The notes: a model not told the origin generated them from the sequence alone. A DNA stretch of 64,000 bases from Pseudolactococcus reticulitermitis (GCF_002260845.1 NZ_BEDT01000002.1:186001-250000); one strand, 5' to 3'. Shown: positions 9,068 to 18,541, counted from the first letter of the stretch. Numbers and translations: made by a program.

Positions 9068-9925
9068 ATGATTTTTGTTATATTAGCTATAATAGGATTG
9101 TTTTTATGGGGAACGACTTATGGCATATTGTTTGTCTTAAAAAAGACATCATTTTTTTCTGATAGGAGTGAAGAAGAAGTCATAAAATTAGATGAATATA
9201 GACAAAAATGGTCTCCTGTTGATATTTATAGTGTCACAGGGACAAGATTTTATTCAATCATTAAAACAAAAGATGACCATTATTTTCTAGTTAATCATTT
9301 TTCTCCTAAATTTTCAGCAATTAATTTATTTAGAAAAGTCGATAAATGGCATGCAGTGTCTATTAGTAAATTAGATGCTGAAAGGTTACAAGAAAAAACG
9401 CTATATGATTATACCATGATTGGTGTTGCAACCGTGAGTACTCTATTAGCCATATATGTTTCTAATTATAAAGTAACTTGGCATTTTTGGTTTACAAACA
9501 AACTTGCGGTTTCTCTATTTATCTTTCTTGCGCTGATAGGGATTATCATTGGGGTAATAAGAATGGCTAAAAGTATTGATAAGTTTAAGGCGAAAGAAAA
9601 AGACTTATTTATCAATGCAAAACGAAGTATTATTAAATTAAAAAGTAATCAAAAGTATATTTTATATCTATATTTAGGATGGTTATTAATGTTTTATTGG
9701 CTACCAATTTCATTGCATATGAAAATTATTTTGGTTCCAATTGTATTTGAGGAAGTAGTGGTCAGATTATACAGTTCAATTGGAAAGGTTAGAAAGAAAA
9801 AATTTGATGAAGAGGTGTCATGGATAAATAAAAAAATATATGGAAAAGATGCTTACTATACCGATGTTAGCACGCCATCTGAAATTTTCAATGATTATCA
9901 AGGTGAGAGTATGCGCAAAAAATAG
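9068..9925 (+). CDS. unknown membrane protein
   Basis: This 285-residue protein has an N-terminal membrane helix (about residues 2-24), a Lys-rich soluble stretch to about 115, two hydrophobic helices (about 117-134 and 148-168) and a C-terminal hydrophobic region (about 196-232). A charged tail ends the protein. I recognise no family motif. ATG 9068 has the ribosome binding site tggaga. Base composition is strongly AT-rich, like the gene upstream. The two probably form one transcript ending at the hairpin at 9991. It could be a secreted-peptide immunity or export component, but that is only suggested by the company of a small membrane-anchored protein. Confidence 0.65.
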   Translation: MIFVILAIIGLFLWGTTYGILFVLKKTSFFSDRSEEEVIKLDEYRQKWSPVDIYSVTGTRFYSIIKTKDDHYFLVNHFSPKFSAINLFRKVDKWHAVSISKLDAERLQEKTLYDYTMIGVATVSTLLAIYVSNYKVTWHFWFTNKLAVSLFIFLALIGIIIGVIRMAKSIDKFKAKEKDLFINAKRSIIKLKSNQKYILYLYLGWLLMFYWLPISLHMKIILVPIVFEEVVVRLYSSIGKVRKKKFDEEVSWINKKIYGKDAYYTDVSTPSEIFNDYQGESMRKK

Positions 9926-9990
9926 AACATGATTTATTTTTTAGGACTTAATGACAGTAGCTCAACCTATTTCGAGCATATATCTGATAT

Positions 9991-10022
9991 AAAATCAAGC
10001 CACTGATGTGGTTTGATTTTTT
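9991..10022 (+). terminator. terminator of the unknown membrane-protein pair
   Basis: The stem aaaatcaagccac / gtggtttgatttt with a 3-4 nt loop is followed by Ts. Confidence 0.88.
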
Positions 10023-10103
10023 GTAGTAACCATCATCAGAAATTATCAAAAAAGATAAGCAAAGTGTTACTATTTTTCGTATATAGAGTTAGAGGGCAAA
10101 AAT

Positions 10104-10784
10104 ATGTATGATATACAAGAAGTAGACTACCCCATGAGACCACGTGAGCGCCTGAGAACACTCGGAGAAAAGTATTTATCGGATCAAGAATTACTGGCTA
10201 TTTTACTGCGAACGGGTACGGCTCGGTCATCTGTCTTAGAGCTGTCAGGTCAGATACTTCGCCATTTTGAAACGCTGGAAAATTTTCGCAGGGCTAGTAT
10301 TGAAGAGCTAATGCAAATTTCAGGGATTGGCGAGAGTAAAGCTGTCGAAATCCGTGCCATGATAGAGCTGGGCAAGCGGATACAAACCACTGAACGCAAA
10401 CGATATGGTCAAGTCAAAGGGGCACAACAATTTGCCAAGACCTTGATTGATGAGATGTCAGACTTTGATCAGGAGCATTTGGTGGCAGTCTATCTGGATG
10501 GTAAAAATAAAATCATCAAAAAGCGGACAATTTTTGTGGGAACCGTTAATTCAGCGAGTGCCAATCCCTGTGAAATTTTGCATTTTGCAGTTAAAACCTT
10601 GGCAGCTGGTATTTTAATCGCCCATAATCATCCGTCTGGTGACCCTAAACCGTCAGAGGCGGATGTTGTGTTCACTGAGCGAATGGAAAATGCTTGTGAT
10701 TATATTGGTATTAACTTGATTGACCATATCATCGTCGGGCATCAGCGCTATTTTTCATTTCAGGAGAGTGGTTTGATGTTTTGA
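10104..10784 (+). CDS. radC: RadC/JAMM-domain DNA repair protein
   Basis: This 226-residue protein has an N-terminal helix-hairpin-helix region (LMQISGIGESKAVEIRAMIEL, about residues 69-90) and a C-terminal JAB/MPN metalloprotease-like domain. The domain carries the JAMM signature AHNHPSGDPKPSEAD (about 174-188), with His, His and Asp as metal ligands. RadC proteins have historically been linked to DNA repair, but the biochemical role is unsettled. The start has the ribosome binding site agaggg. In streptococci it neighbours a class I glutamine amidotransferase and rex; here that amidotransferase has decayed. Confidence 0.92.
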   Translation: MYDIQEVDYPMRPRERLRTLGEKYLSDQELLAILLRTGTARSSVLELSGQILRHFETLENFRRASIEELMQISGIGESKAVEIRAMIELGKRIQTTERKRYGQVKGAQQFAKTLIDEMSDFDQEHLVAVYLDGKNKIIKKRTIFVGTVNSASANPCEILHFAVKTLAAGILIAHNHPSGDPKPSEADVVFTERMENACDYIGINLIDHIIVGHQRYFSFQESGLMF

Positions 10785-10786
10785 GG

Positions 10787-10817
10787 TTAAAAAAACACGT
10801 CCAGATAAAGGACGTGT
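10787..10817 (-). terminator. terminator of the rex transcript (minus strand)
   Basis: The stem acacgtcc / ggacgtgt carries its T tract only on the minus strand, so it terminates transcription coming from rex and the amidotransferase remnant. Confidence 0.8.
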
Positions 10818-10819
10818 CG

Positions 10820-10950
10820 TTAAAGATTAGAGACAGTGTAAGGCAAGAAAGCTAAGTCTTCATTACGGACATGATACATAAAGTCAGGATGCCATTGAAC
10901 GCCCAGAAAACGAATCTTGCGACAAACACCAATGCTTGAGACCTTGGCAT
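10820..10950 (-). pseudogene. remnant of a class I glutamine amidotransferase (peptidase C26, PuuD-like)
   Basis: Only the C-terminal end survives. It reads IRFLGVQWHPDFMYHVRNED and then a tail ending in YTVSNL, which resembles the FLGVQWHPEF end of gamma-glutamyl-gamma-aminobutyrate hydrolase-like amidotransferases. The HPE-type motif (here HPD) normally lies 20-30 residues from the C-terminus, as here. The remnant is fused directly to the 3' end of rex in another frame. The nucleophile-elbow half and everything upstream are gone. Streptococci carry an intact gene between rex and radC, so this is a deletion scar at the expected position. Confidence 0.8.
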
Positions 10951-11612
10951 CATTTTTGCTCAGTCTCTTTTTTGTCTTGCATGAAAAACAAGAGCGTTTG
11001 GAGTTCACTGGTCAAATCAATCGATTGCACCGTGATATTTTCTGGGACTTGAAGGCGTCTTGGTGTAAAGTTGAGAATGCCTTTAATGCCAGAAGCAATC
11101 AAAGTATCAGCGACTTCTTGGGCGCGGTCAGACTGCACTGAGATGATAGCAGTCTCGATATTTGAATCCTGAAGATTTTTTTGAATATCTGAGATATTGT
11201 AGATTGGGATACCATCATCAGTCTTGGTGCCAACGAGCGGGTTGCCCGCGACATCGTAGGCTTGGGTAATCCGCATTTTATTGCGATCATGAAAGCGATA
11301 ATTAATCAAGGCACGGCCTAAGTTACCGACACCGACAAGGGCGATGTTAGTTTCCGCAGAGTCGCCTAATAGATTGCCAAAAAAGTCACGAAGGGCAGTG
11401 GTATCATAGCCATAGCCACGTCTGCCAAGTTCGCCAAACAGTGAAAAATCCCGTCTGACGGTAGCTGAGTCAACGCCTAATTTTGCGGCGATGGCCTGCG
11501 AATTGGTTCGATCCACCTTGTCTGCCACAAACTGCTTGAAAATGCGGTAGTATTGGGGCAAGCGTTTGGCAGTTGCCTTGGGTAAGACTTCATTAAATTT
11601 TGTGACGACCAT
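10950..11612 (-). CDS. rex: redox-sensing transcriptional repressor Rex
   Basis: This 220-residue repressor senses the NADH/NAD+ ratio and controls fermentative genes. An N-terminal winged helix ([20 protein letters not shown], about residues 37-56) is followed by the Rossmann nucleotide-binding domain with [17 protein letters not shown] (about 90-106). It also has the conserved [11 protein letters not shown] segment and the C-terminal domain-swap helix. I chose ATG 11612 because a perfect GGAGGT lies 10 nt upstream; the further upstream in-frame ATG overlaps that ribosome binding site. A TTGACA on the minus strand at 11696-11691 is a likely -35. Confidence 0.95.
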   Translation of the reverse strand: MVVTKFNEVLPKATAKRLPQYYRIFKQFVADKVDRTNSQAIAAKLGVDSATVRRDFSLFGELGRRGYGYDTTALRDFFGNLLGDSAETNIALVGVGNLGRALINYRFHDRNKMRITQAYDVAGNPLVGTKTDDGIPIYNISDIQKNLQDSNIETAIISVQSDRAQEVADTLIASGIKGILNFTPRRLQVPENITVQSIDLTSELQTLLFFMQDKKETEQK

Positions 11613-11658
11613 AAAAGTAAAAACCTCCATTAGTATTGCTTACTATTTATTAGTACTC

Positions 11659-11688
11659 TTTGTGAATAGGTTACCAAAAGTTTGTGAA
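11659..11688 (-). promoter_or_regulatory. two directly repeated Rex-like half-sites in the rex promoter region
   Basis: tttgtgaa occurs at 11659-11666 and 11681-11688 in the same orientation, 22 bp apart, just downstream of the rex -35. TTGTGAA is the half-site of the Rex operator, normally arranged as a palindrome; here both copies point the same way. Autoregulation is possible but unproven. Confidence 0.4.
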
Positions 11689-11735
11689 GTTGTCAAACAA
11701 AATCAACTAGCCGATTAGATTAACAGGCTGAGTTA

Positions 11736-11744
11736 TGGTAAAAT
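11736..11744 (+). promoter_or_regulatory. extended -10 giving a leaderless ABC-F mRNA
   Basis: tggtaaaat is an extended -10. Its hexamer ends exactly 6 nt before the ATG at 11751, so the predicted transcript begins at the start codon. No ribosome binding site is present. Confidence 0.7.
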
Positions 11745-11750
11745 AGACCT

Positions 11751-13667
11751 ATGATTTTACTACAAGGGAACAATATTTCACGGACATTTGGCGCAGATGT
11801 CCTGTTTGAAAAAATAAATTTTACAATTCAAGATAACTCGCGGGTTTCACTCGTCGGACGCAATGGTGCAGGCAAATCAACCCTGCTGAAAATTATTGCA
11901 GATGTGGAGACACCAAGTGCTGGAGAGATTTCAAAGACTAAAAATTTGACCCTGTCTTACTTGGCACAGGAGGCAAATTTTTCATCTGAGCGGACGATTT
12001 ATGACGAGATGCTCAGCGTTTTTGACTTGCAAATGAGTCAGGAAAAGCAATTACGTCAGATGGAAACACAAATGGGAGAGTTGTCGGGTGATGACCTCGC
12101 TAGTTTGATGACACGTTATGACAGCCTGACTGAGACATTTCGCCAAAATAAAGGCTTTACCTATGAATCTGACATCAAAAATGTCTTAAATGGTTTCAAG
12201 TTTGATGCCACGTTTTGGTCGCAATCTGTCGCAAGTTTGTCAGGTGGTCAAAAAACACGTCTGGCTTTGGCAAAGATTTTGCTCGAAAACCCAGCCTTTT
12301 TAATTCTTGATGAACCGACCAACCACTTGGATATCGAAACCTTATTGTGGTTGGAAAATTACCTGAAAAACTATCGTGGCGCAATTCTCATTGTCAGCCA
12401 TGACCGCTATTTTTTGGATAAAGTAACGACTGAAACGCTAGAATTATCACGTGGCAAGCTTGAAAAATATGCTGGCAATTACAGCAAGTACATTGAACTA
12501 AAAGCTGAAAAATTGGCAACCCAAGCCAAACAATATGACAAACAGCAAAAAGAAATCGCCAGTTTAGAAGATTTTGTGAACCGTAATCTAGCGCGTGTCT
12601 CAACGACCAAACGCGCCCAGTCGAGACGGAAAAAACTTGAAAAAATGGAACGCTTGGATCAACCTCTGACCAATGAAAAATCAGCCCATTTCGCCTTTTC
12701 ACCGGCGATTGAGTCGGGAAATGTCGTGTTGACGGTTGAAAATGGTGCTGTTGGCTACGATAAAGCAGTTTTATCTAGCCCGATTAACTTAGACGAGCGC
12801 AAGTACGATTCAATCGCCATTGTCGGGCCAAATGGGATTGGCAAATCGACTTTAATCAAGTCGATTGTTGGCAAAATTCCTTTGATTGACGGTACGGTCA
12901 AATTAGGGGCCAATGTCGCCATGGGGTATTATGACCAAGAACAACGTGACTTGACGCCGTCTAACTCAGTATTAGAGGAGCTTTGGCAAGATCATAGTCT
13001 TGTGCCAGAGGTTGACATCCGAAATCGTCTGGGCGCCTTTCTTTTTTCAGGCGATGACGTCCAAAAAGCTGTTGGCATGTTGTCTGGTGGTGAAAAAGCG
13101 CGTTTACTCTTGGCTAAGCTCTCCATGCAAAATGATAATTTCTTGGTGCTTGACGAGCCGACCAACCACTTGGATATTGATAGCCGTGAAGTCTTGGAAA
13201 ATGCCCTCATCGATTTTGACGGCACGCTACTCTTTGTCAGTCATGACCGCTATTTCATTAACAGAGTTGCCGATAAAGTCCTTGAAATATCTGCCCAAGG
13301 CAGCAGACTTTACTTGGGTGATTATGACTATTATTTGGAAAAAAAGGCTGAGGAGGCTGAAATTGCGGCACTTTTAGCAACAGAAAGCAATCAAAACTCA
13401 GAAACTGAGCAACCGTCAAGCTATCAAGCATCGAAAGATGATCAAAAATGGCGTCGCAAATTGACGCGGGACATCGCAGCCTTAGACGAAAAATTACAGG
13501 TATTTGATGAAAGGATTGCAGCCTTGCATGAGCAAATGGTCGCGTCATCAGAAGACTTTGTCAGCTTAGGCGAGCTACAAAAAGAGCTGGATGCAATTGA
13601 GGCAGAAAAAGAAGCCGTTGAAGAATTATGGCTAGAAAAATCTGAAGAACTTAGTGAGTCAATTTAG
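11751..13667 (+). CDS. ABC-F family ATPase (ribosome-associated type)
   Basis: This 638-residue protein has two ABC nucleotide-binding domains in one chain and no membrane domain. Walker A motifs are VGRNGAGKST (about residues 36-45) and VGPNGIGKST (about 357-366). ABC signatures are SLSGGQKTR and LSGGEKARL, and Walker B motifs are FLILDEPTNHLD and FLVLDEPTNHLD. A P-site tRNA interaction-type linker sits between the domains, and the C-terminus is a coiled coil. ABC-F proteins act on stalled ribosomes or give antibiotic protection; the subfamily resembles YdiF/YheS, and substrate specificity cannot be read. It overlaps glf by one base (TAGTG). Confidence 0.93.
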   Translation: MILLQGNNISRTFGADVLFEKINFTIQDNSRVSLVGRNGAGKSTLLKIIADVETPSAGEISKTKNLTLSYLAQEANFSSERTIYDEMLSVFDLQMSQEKQLRQMETQMGELSGDDLASLMTRYDSLTETFRQNKGFTYESDIKNVLNGFKFDATFWSQSVASLSGGQKTRLALAKILLENPAFLILDEPTNHLDIETLLWLENYLKNYRGAILIVSHDRYFLDKVTTETLELSRGKLEKYAGNYSKYIELKAEKLATQAKQYDKQQKEIASLEDFVNRNLARVSTTKRAQSRRKKLEKMERLDQPLTNEKSAHFAFSPAIESGNVVLTVENGAVGYDKAVLSSPINLDERKYDSIAIVGPNGIGKSTLIKSIVGKIPLIDGTVKLGANVAMGYYDQEQRDLTPSNSVLEELWQDHSLVPEVDIRNRLGAFLFSGDDVQKAVGMLSGGEKARLLLAKLSMQNDNFLVLDEPTNHLDIDSREVLENALIDFDGTLLFVSHDRYFINRVADKVLEISAQGSRLYLGDYDYYLEKKAEEAEIAALLATESNQNSETEQPSSYQASKDDQKWRRKLTRDIAALDEKLQVFDERIAALHEQMVASSEDFVSLGELQKELDAIEAEKEAVEELWLEKSEELSESI

Positions 13668-14800
13668 TGCGACATCATACAAAAAATTATGACTATCTGA
13701 TTGTCGGGGCAGGACCATTTGGCGCAACTTTTGCCCATGAGGTAGCTAAGCGTGGTAAGCGGTGTTTGCTTATCGAGCGTCGCAGTCATTTAGGTGGTAA
13801 TCTCTATACCCACCAAGAAAATGGGATCACTATCCACGATTATGGGGCGCATATTTTCCACACAGACAACAAAGCCATCTGGGATTATGTCAATCAATTC
13901 ACGGCATTTAACGGCTATATTAACCAAGTTATTGCTAATTTTAAAGGGGATTTGTATAATCTGCCTTTTAATATGAACACTTTTTATCAGATGTGGGGTG
14001 TCAAAACACCAGCAGCAGCGCAAGCTAAAATTGCTGAACAGCGTGAGGCTGCAGGGATTACGGGCACACCTAAAAATCTAGAAGAGCAAGGGATTTCGCT
14101 TATCGGGACTGATATTTACGAGAAACTGGTTAAAGGTTACACAGAAAAACAATGGGGACGCAAGGCGACTGAGCTACCTAGTTTTATCATTCGCCGTTTA
14201 CCAACACGTTTTACTTTTGATAATAATTACTTCAATCATCGCTATCAAGGCCTACCAGTAAACGGCTATACAGAAATTTTTGAGAAAATGTTGGACAGTG
14301 ATTTGATAGATGTCCAACTGGATACGGACTTTTTCGCTGATAAGGCAGCTTATTTAGCTGAGTTTCCGCGGATTGTTTATACCGGCATGATTGACCAATT
14401 TTTTGCTTACAAATTTGGCGAGCTAGACTACCGCTGTCTTCGTTTCCAGTCTGAGCTTTTACCGACGGAAAATGCTCAAGGCAATGCCGTTACCAACTAT
14501 ACAGATGCAGAAACGCCTTTCACACGGGTCATGGAATGGCGCCATTTCGATCAAAAAGGCGATGATGATGTTACGATTTTGACACGGGAATATCCGCAAG
14601 ACTGGGATAGAACTAAAGAAGCTTATTATCCAGTCAATGATGAGAAAAATTCAGCCGTGTTTAAACAATATCAAGCAGAGGCTCAAAAACTTGACAAGGT
14701 CATCTTGGGTGGGCGGTTAGCCACTTACCAATACTACGACATGGATCAAGTTTTTCACGCAGCTTTAGTTGCCGTTGAAAAAGAGTTTCAACAATCGTAA
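13667..14800 (+). CDS. glf: UDP-galactopyranose mutase
   Basis: This 377-residue flavoenzyme interconverts UDP-galactopyranose and UDP-galactofuranose, the donor for galactofuranose in surface polysaccharides. The FAD Rossmann motif is [19 protein letters not shown] at the N-terminus. The family segments [26 protein letters not shown] and the C-terminal [14 protein letters not shown] are present. The GTG start overlaps the ABC-F stop by one base, implying translational coupling. No polysaccharide cluster lies nearby, so Glf probably feeds glycans encoded elsewhere. Confidence 0.96.
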   Translation: MRHHTKNYDYLIVGAGPFGATFAHEVAKRGKRCLLIERRSHLGGNLYTHQENGITIHDYGAHIFHTDNKAIWDYVNQFTAFNGYINQVIANFKGDLYNLPFNMNTFYQMWGVKTPAAAQAKIAEQREAAGITGTPKNLEEQGISLIGTDIYEKLVKGYTEKQWGRKATELPSFIIRRLPTRFTFDNNYFNHRYQGLPVNGYTEIFEKMLDSDLIDVQLDTDFFADKAAYLAEFPRIVYTGMIDQFFAYKFGELDYRCLRFQSELLPTENAQGNAVTNYTDAETPFTRVMEWRHFDQKGDDDVTILTREYPQDWDRTKEAYYPVNDEKNSAVFKQYQAEAQKLDKVILGGRLATYQYYDMDQVFHAALVAVEKEFQQS

Positions 14801-14883
14801 GAAAATTTCAAATTATCTCAACCATTTCCCGGACATCTTGTGATAAAATAGTAACAAACAAACTTTTGAAAGAGAGCACACCC

Positions 14884-15516
14884 ATGCAAACACTATCTCG
14901 CGAAATCGCTAAAGACTTACTCGATATCAAGGCCGTTTTCCTCCAACCCAATGATCCGTTTACTTGGGCGAGTGGTATCCAATCTCCGATTTATACCGAT
15001 AATCGGATGACGATTTCCTATCCTCAAGTGCGTCGTCGCATTGCCCAAGGCTTTGCTGACCGTATTCGTGCCGAGTTTCCCGATGTTGAAGTGATTGCAG
15101 GGGCAGCAACTGGTGGCGTACCTCATGCCGCTTGGGTTGCTGAAATTCTTGATTTGCCAATGGTTTATATCCGCTCTAAAGCTAAAGACCATGGTGCAGG
15201 CAATCAAGTCGAGGGTCGCATTACTGAGCATCAAAAGATGGTCATTATCGAAGACTTGATTTCAACGGGTGGCTCTGTGATTGGCACCGCTGAGGCAGCA
15301 AGCCGAGAGGGTGCTGATGTCTTAGGCGTTGCGGCGATTTTCACCTACGAATTACCACGCGGGATTGAAAACTTTGAAAAAGCCAATTTGCCTTTGATTA
15401 CCTTGTCAAATTATTCTGATTTGATTGAGATTGCCAAAGAAATCGGTTATGTCGATGCCGATGAATTAGCCTTACTTAAAAAATTCAAGGAAAACCAAAC
15501 GACTTGGCAAGATTAA
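14884..15516 (+). CDS. pyrE: orotate phosphoribosyltransferase
   Basis: This 210-residue pyrimidine enzyme transfers ribose-5-phosphate from PRPP to orotate, giving OMP. The PRPP-binding loop is [20 protein letters not shown] (about residues 119-138). The N-terminal substrate segment is [16 protein letters not shown], with [10 protein letters not shown] in the mobile loop. I chose ATG 14884 because the purine-rich aaagagag lies about 8 nt upstream; a TTG six codons earlier would overlap that site. A -10-like tgataaaat lies near 14842. PyrC follows after 56 nt, as in the lactococcal pyrEC arrangement. No PyrR attenuator is visible. Confidence 0.95.
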   Translation: MQTLSREIAKDLLDIKAVFLQPNDPFTWASGIQSPIYTDNRMTISYPQVRRRIAQGFADRIRAEFPDVEVIAGAATGGVPHAAWVAEILDLPMVYIRSKAKDHGAGNQVEGRITEHQKMVIIEDLISTGGSVIGTAEAASREGADVLGVAAIFTYELPRGIENFEKANLPLITLSNYSDLIEIAKEIGYVDADELALLKKFKENQTTWQD

Positions 15517-15572
15517 GTGTATATCAGTTGGTTAGTTGAATAATAGCGCTCGATAGATAGAAAAGGACCGAA

Positions 15573-16838
15573 ATGAAACTCATAAAAAATGGCCGTGTGA
15601 TAGATCCCAAAAGTCAATTTGATGCGATGGCTGATGTTTTGATTGATGGGCAGAAAATTATTGCCATTGGGCAAGATTTGTCACAAAAAGGTGCTGACAT
15701 CATTGATGCGACGGGCAAGATTGTCGCACCCGGTTTGATTGATATGCATGTTCATTTTCGGGAGCCAGGTCAAACGCATAAGGAAGACATTCATACGGGT
15801 AGTCTGGCTGCGGCGCGTGGTGGCTTTACCACTGTTGTCATGATGGCGAATACCACTCCGACAGTTTCAACCGTTGAAACTTTGATCGAGGTGCTGTCTA
15901 CTGCGGCGCATGAAAACATTCATGTTAAGAGTGTTGCGACCATTACCGATAAGTTTGACGGGCAGACCTTGACAGACTTTGAGGCGCTTTTAAAGGCGGG
16001 GGCAGTTGGTTTTTCTGATGATGGGATTCCGTTTGCCGATGCGGGTCAAGTGCGCAAGGCCATGCAAAAAGCAGTGGCGTTTGACACGTTTTTAGCGCTA
16101 CATGAAGAAGACCCGCAATTAACGGGGGTGTTAGGCATTAACGACGGGGCAGTTGCCCACCACTGTGGGGTGACGGGTGCGCCGACGGTTTCTGAGTACA
16201 GTATGGTGGCACGTGATGCCATGTTAGCGCTGGATACAGGCGCGCGCGTGCATTTTCAGCATTTGTCGGCTGGGGAATCGGTCGATGTCGTTAGATTTGC
16301 CAAGTCGCTTGGTGCACAGGTCACATCAGAAGTCACGCCCCAGCATTTTTCAATCACAGAAGAAGCGATTTTGACGCATGGCACCAATGCCAAGCTCAAT
16401 CCACCTTTGCGTCGGGCAGCTGATATTGCTAAATTGATTGTCGGCCTGCAAGACGGCACGATTGATGTGATTGCAACAGACCATGCGCCACACACACACG
16501 CTGAAAAAGACCAAGAAATTATAAAAGCGCCGTCTGGTATGACGGGTCTTGAAACGTCTTTATCGCTTGGCTTGACGCATTTGGTTGCGCCGGGTCATCT
16601 GTCTTTAATGGCTTTATTAGAAAAAATGACTAGCAATCCTGCTCAAGTCTTGCGTTTAGATGCAGGCTATCTAGCCGAAAATGGGCCAGCTGATTTTGTC
16701 ATTTTTGATGCAGATGCGGTGCGTAACATCACAGATGACTTTGCATCAAAATCTAGCAATTCACCATTTGTTGGGGAACAATTGCAAGGTGTGATTGCTT
16801 ATACCATTTGTGATGGCGAGATTGTTTATCAAGGTTGA
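15573..16838 (+). CDS. pyrC: dihydroorotase
   Basis: This 421-residue class I dihydroorotase cyclises carbamoyl-aspartate to dihydroorotate. The metal-binding HVHFREPG (about residues 59-66), the downstream histidines in FQHLSAGES and the catalytic ATDHAPH (about 302-308) are all present. Length fits the Bacillus-type enzyme. ATG 15573 follows the ribosome binding site aaagga. It sits directly after pyrE. Confidence 0.96.
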   Translation: MKLIKNGRVIDPKSQFDAMADVLIDGQKIIAIGQDLSQKGADIIDATGKIVAPGLIDMHVHFREPGQTHKEDIHTGSLAAARGGFTTVVMMANTTPTVSTVETLIEVLSTAAHENIHVKSVATITDKFDGQTLTDFEALLKAGAVGFSDDGIPFADAGQVRKAMQKAVAFDTFLALHEEDPQLTGVLGINDGAVAHHCGVTGAPTVSEYSMVARDAMLALDTGARVHFQHLSAGESVDVVRFAKSLGAQVTSEVTPQHFSITEEAILTHGTNAKLNPPLRRAADIAKLIVGLQDGTIDVIATDHAPHTHAEKDQEIIKAPSGMTGLETSLSLGLTHLVAPGHLSLMALLEKMTSNPAQVLRLDAGYLAENGPADFVIFDADAVRNITDDFASKSSNSPFVGEQLQGVIAYTICDGEIVYQG

Positions 16839-16874
16839 TGAAAGCTCTGTGAGAAAGAAGAGAAGGTATTTCGA

Positions 16875-17462
16875 GTGAAATGTTTTAATGATAGGTCATT
16901 TAAAGTTTTTGAGGTTGCAGGCTTAGATGACCGAATGGCTGCCATTCGGGCTAATATCCAACCGATTTTTGCAGAAGTAATGACTGAAGTATCAGCGCGT
17001 CTGACAGATTTTGTCGGGCATGACACCTATGTGCATATTGCCCAACATCGGAGACGGACGAAATATGCGCCTGAAAATACCTGGTCGGCAATTTCTGATA
17101 ATAAGCGTGGCTACAAGTCTCAGGCACATTTACAGCTAGGGATTTGGGATAGCTATGTCTTTATGTATCTGTCGATTATTGATAATCCTGCTAAACGGGA
17201 GCAGTATGCGGATGAGTTAGCTAGTCATCATGATTTTCCAGATGATTTTGTCTATTCTCTGGATCATACCAAACCTGAATTTTTCTCTGTGACGCAGGGG
17301 TTAGAGACAGGTATCCAGCGCTTGCACGATGTGAAAAAGGGGGAATTTGAAGTCGGGCGGATCATTTCCCGAGATGCTAAAATCTGGCAAGCAGATCCAC
17401 AAGCCTATATTTTAGAGACTTTAGAGGCTTTATTCCCACTTTATCAACGCTTGAATGCTTAA
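16875..17462 (+). CDS. DUF1054 / UPF0637 family protein
   Basis: This 195-residue cytosolic protein resembles the YktB family of uncharacterised Firmicutes proteins. It has the N-terminal SFKVFEVAGLDDRMAAIR, a central HRRRTKYAPENTWSAI and the GIWDSYVFMYLSIIDNP segment. Function is unknown. The GTG start at 16875 follows agaagagaagg. It lies downstream of pyrC with no clear promoter between, so it may be a read-through partner. Confidence 0.82.
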   Translation: MKCFNDRSFKVFEVAGLDDRMAAIRANIQPIFAEVMTEVSARLTDFVGHDTYVHIAQHRRRTKYAPENTWSAISDNKRGYKSQAHLQLGIWDSYVFMYLSIIDNPAKREQYADELASHHDFPDDFVYSLDHTKPEFFSVTQGLETGIQRLHDVKKGEFEVGRIISRDAKIWQADPQAYILETLEALFPLYQRLNA

Positions 17463-17488
17463 AAACTATCGATGTATAGTTTTTTTTT
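17462..17488 (+). terminator. terminator after the DUF1054 gene
   Basis: The stem aaaactat / atagtttt overlaps the stop codon and is followed by a long T run. Confidence 0.85.
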
Positions 17489-17508
17489 ATAGCTAAGTAT
17501 AATTTCAT

Positions 17509-17525
17509 CATAGTTTTAACCTATG
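17509..17525 (+). promoter_or_regulatory. MET-box-like palindrome upstream of metA
   Basis: catagttttaacctatg matches 14 of 17 positions of the streptococcal methionine-gene palindrome TATAGTTtnaaACTATA, which comparative genomics linked to the LysR-type regulator MtaR. It lies about 50 bp before metA and just upstream of an extended -10 (tgataaaat, 17534-17542). Confidence 0.6.
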
Positions 17526-17575
17526 GTGAAACGTGATAAAATAGTGGAATAACCTACTAGGAAAGGAGGGATGAG

Positions 17576-18508
17576 ATGCCTGTAAAAGTCAATAGTCAAC
17601 TACCAGCCGTCAAGCTATTAGAAGCCGATAATATTTTTGTCATGGACGAAACGAGAGCAGCGCAACAAGATATTAGAACCTTAAAGATTTTGGTGGTCAA
17701 CCTGATGCCTCGTAAAATGGTAACAGAAACCCAGTTATTGGCTTTATTGTCGAATACGCCGTTACAAATTAATGTTGATTTTCTACATATGAGGACCCAT
17801 CAGTCTAAAAATATTACGCAAAATCATCTGGATACTTTCTATAAAAGTTTTGATGATATTAAAACTGAGTATTACGATGGCATGATTGTGACGGGGGCGC
17901 CTGTTGAGAATTTAGCGTTTGAAGCAGTCGATTACTGGGATGAACTGCATCAGATTTTAGACTGGTCACGGACGCATGTCTATTCGACCCTACATATTTG
18001 TTGGGGGGCGCAGGCGGGACTATATGCGCGTTATGGTATCCCTAAACATCCTTTGGCGCAAAAGTTATGGGGGGTTTATCATCAGACGGTGGAGAATCCG
18101 AAACATGTTTTATTTCGTGGCTTTGATGATGATTTTGTTGCCCCACATTCTCGAAGTACTGAGACCTTGGCGAGCGATTTACCGCATGATTTTGAGATTT
18201 TATCTTATGGTGAAAGGTCTGGTTTGTCTCTTGTTGTCAAGAAAAATCTGCGTGAGATTTACAGCTTTGGGCATTTAGAGTATGACCGCATGACTTTGGA
18301 TTTTGAATATCAGCGGGATAAGGCTGAATTGGGTGAGGAGGTTGTGCCAGATGCCTACTACCCAAATGATGATCCGACACAAAAGCCACGGATGACTTGG
18401 TCGAGTGCGGCCAGTCTCTTCTTTTCAAATTGGTTGAACTATGCCGTTTATCAAGAGACCCTCTACGATTTACATGAGCTTGCTAAATATGACTATTTCA
18501 ATCTTTAA
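17576..18508 (+). CDS. metA: homoserine O-acyltransferase (MetA family)
   Basis: This 310-residue enzyme starts methionine synthesis by acylating homoserine. It has the NLMPRKMVTETQLLALLSNT segment, the nucleophile in LHICWGAQAGLYARYG (about residues 138-153, Cys in ICWG), and the histidine and glutamate in SFGHLEYDR (about 234-242). Annotation transfer often calls MetA a succinyltransferase. Many Gram-positive MetA enzymes use acetyl-CoA, and the acyl donor cannot be decided by eye. ATG 17576 has the strong ribosome binding site ggaaaggaggg. A MET-box-like palindrome lies upstream. Confidence 0.94.
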   Translation: MPVKVNSQLPAVKLLEADNIFVMDETRAAQQDIRTLKILVVNLMPRKMVTETQLLALLSNTPLQINVDFLHMRTHQSKNITQNHLDTFYKSFDDIKTEYYDGMIVTGAPVENLAFEAVDYWDELHQILDWSRTHVYSTLHICWGAQAGLYARYGIPKHPLAQKLWGVYHQTVENPKHVLFRGFDDDFVAPHSRSTETLASDLPHDFEILSYGERSGLSLVVKKNLREIYSFGHLEYDRMTLDFEYQRDKAELGEEVVPDAYYPNDDPTQKPRMTWSSAASLFFSNWLNYAVYQETLYDLHELAKYDYFNL

Positions 18509-18530
18509 TCACGTTGAACGTGATTTTTTA
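18507..18530 (+). terminator. metA terminator
   Basis: The stem aatcacgt / acgtgatt with a 3-nt loop and a T tract overlaps the metA stop. Confidence 0.88.
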
Positions 18531-18541
18531 AATGCCATTTT

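Noticed and set aside
16861-16885. Third copy of the ~97-bp structured repeat near tatttcgagtgaaat
   Set aside because: Only a few bases match the hairpin; the flanking blocks (tgcttggc, aggtca) are absent.
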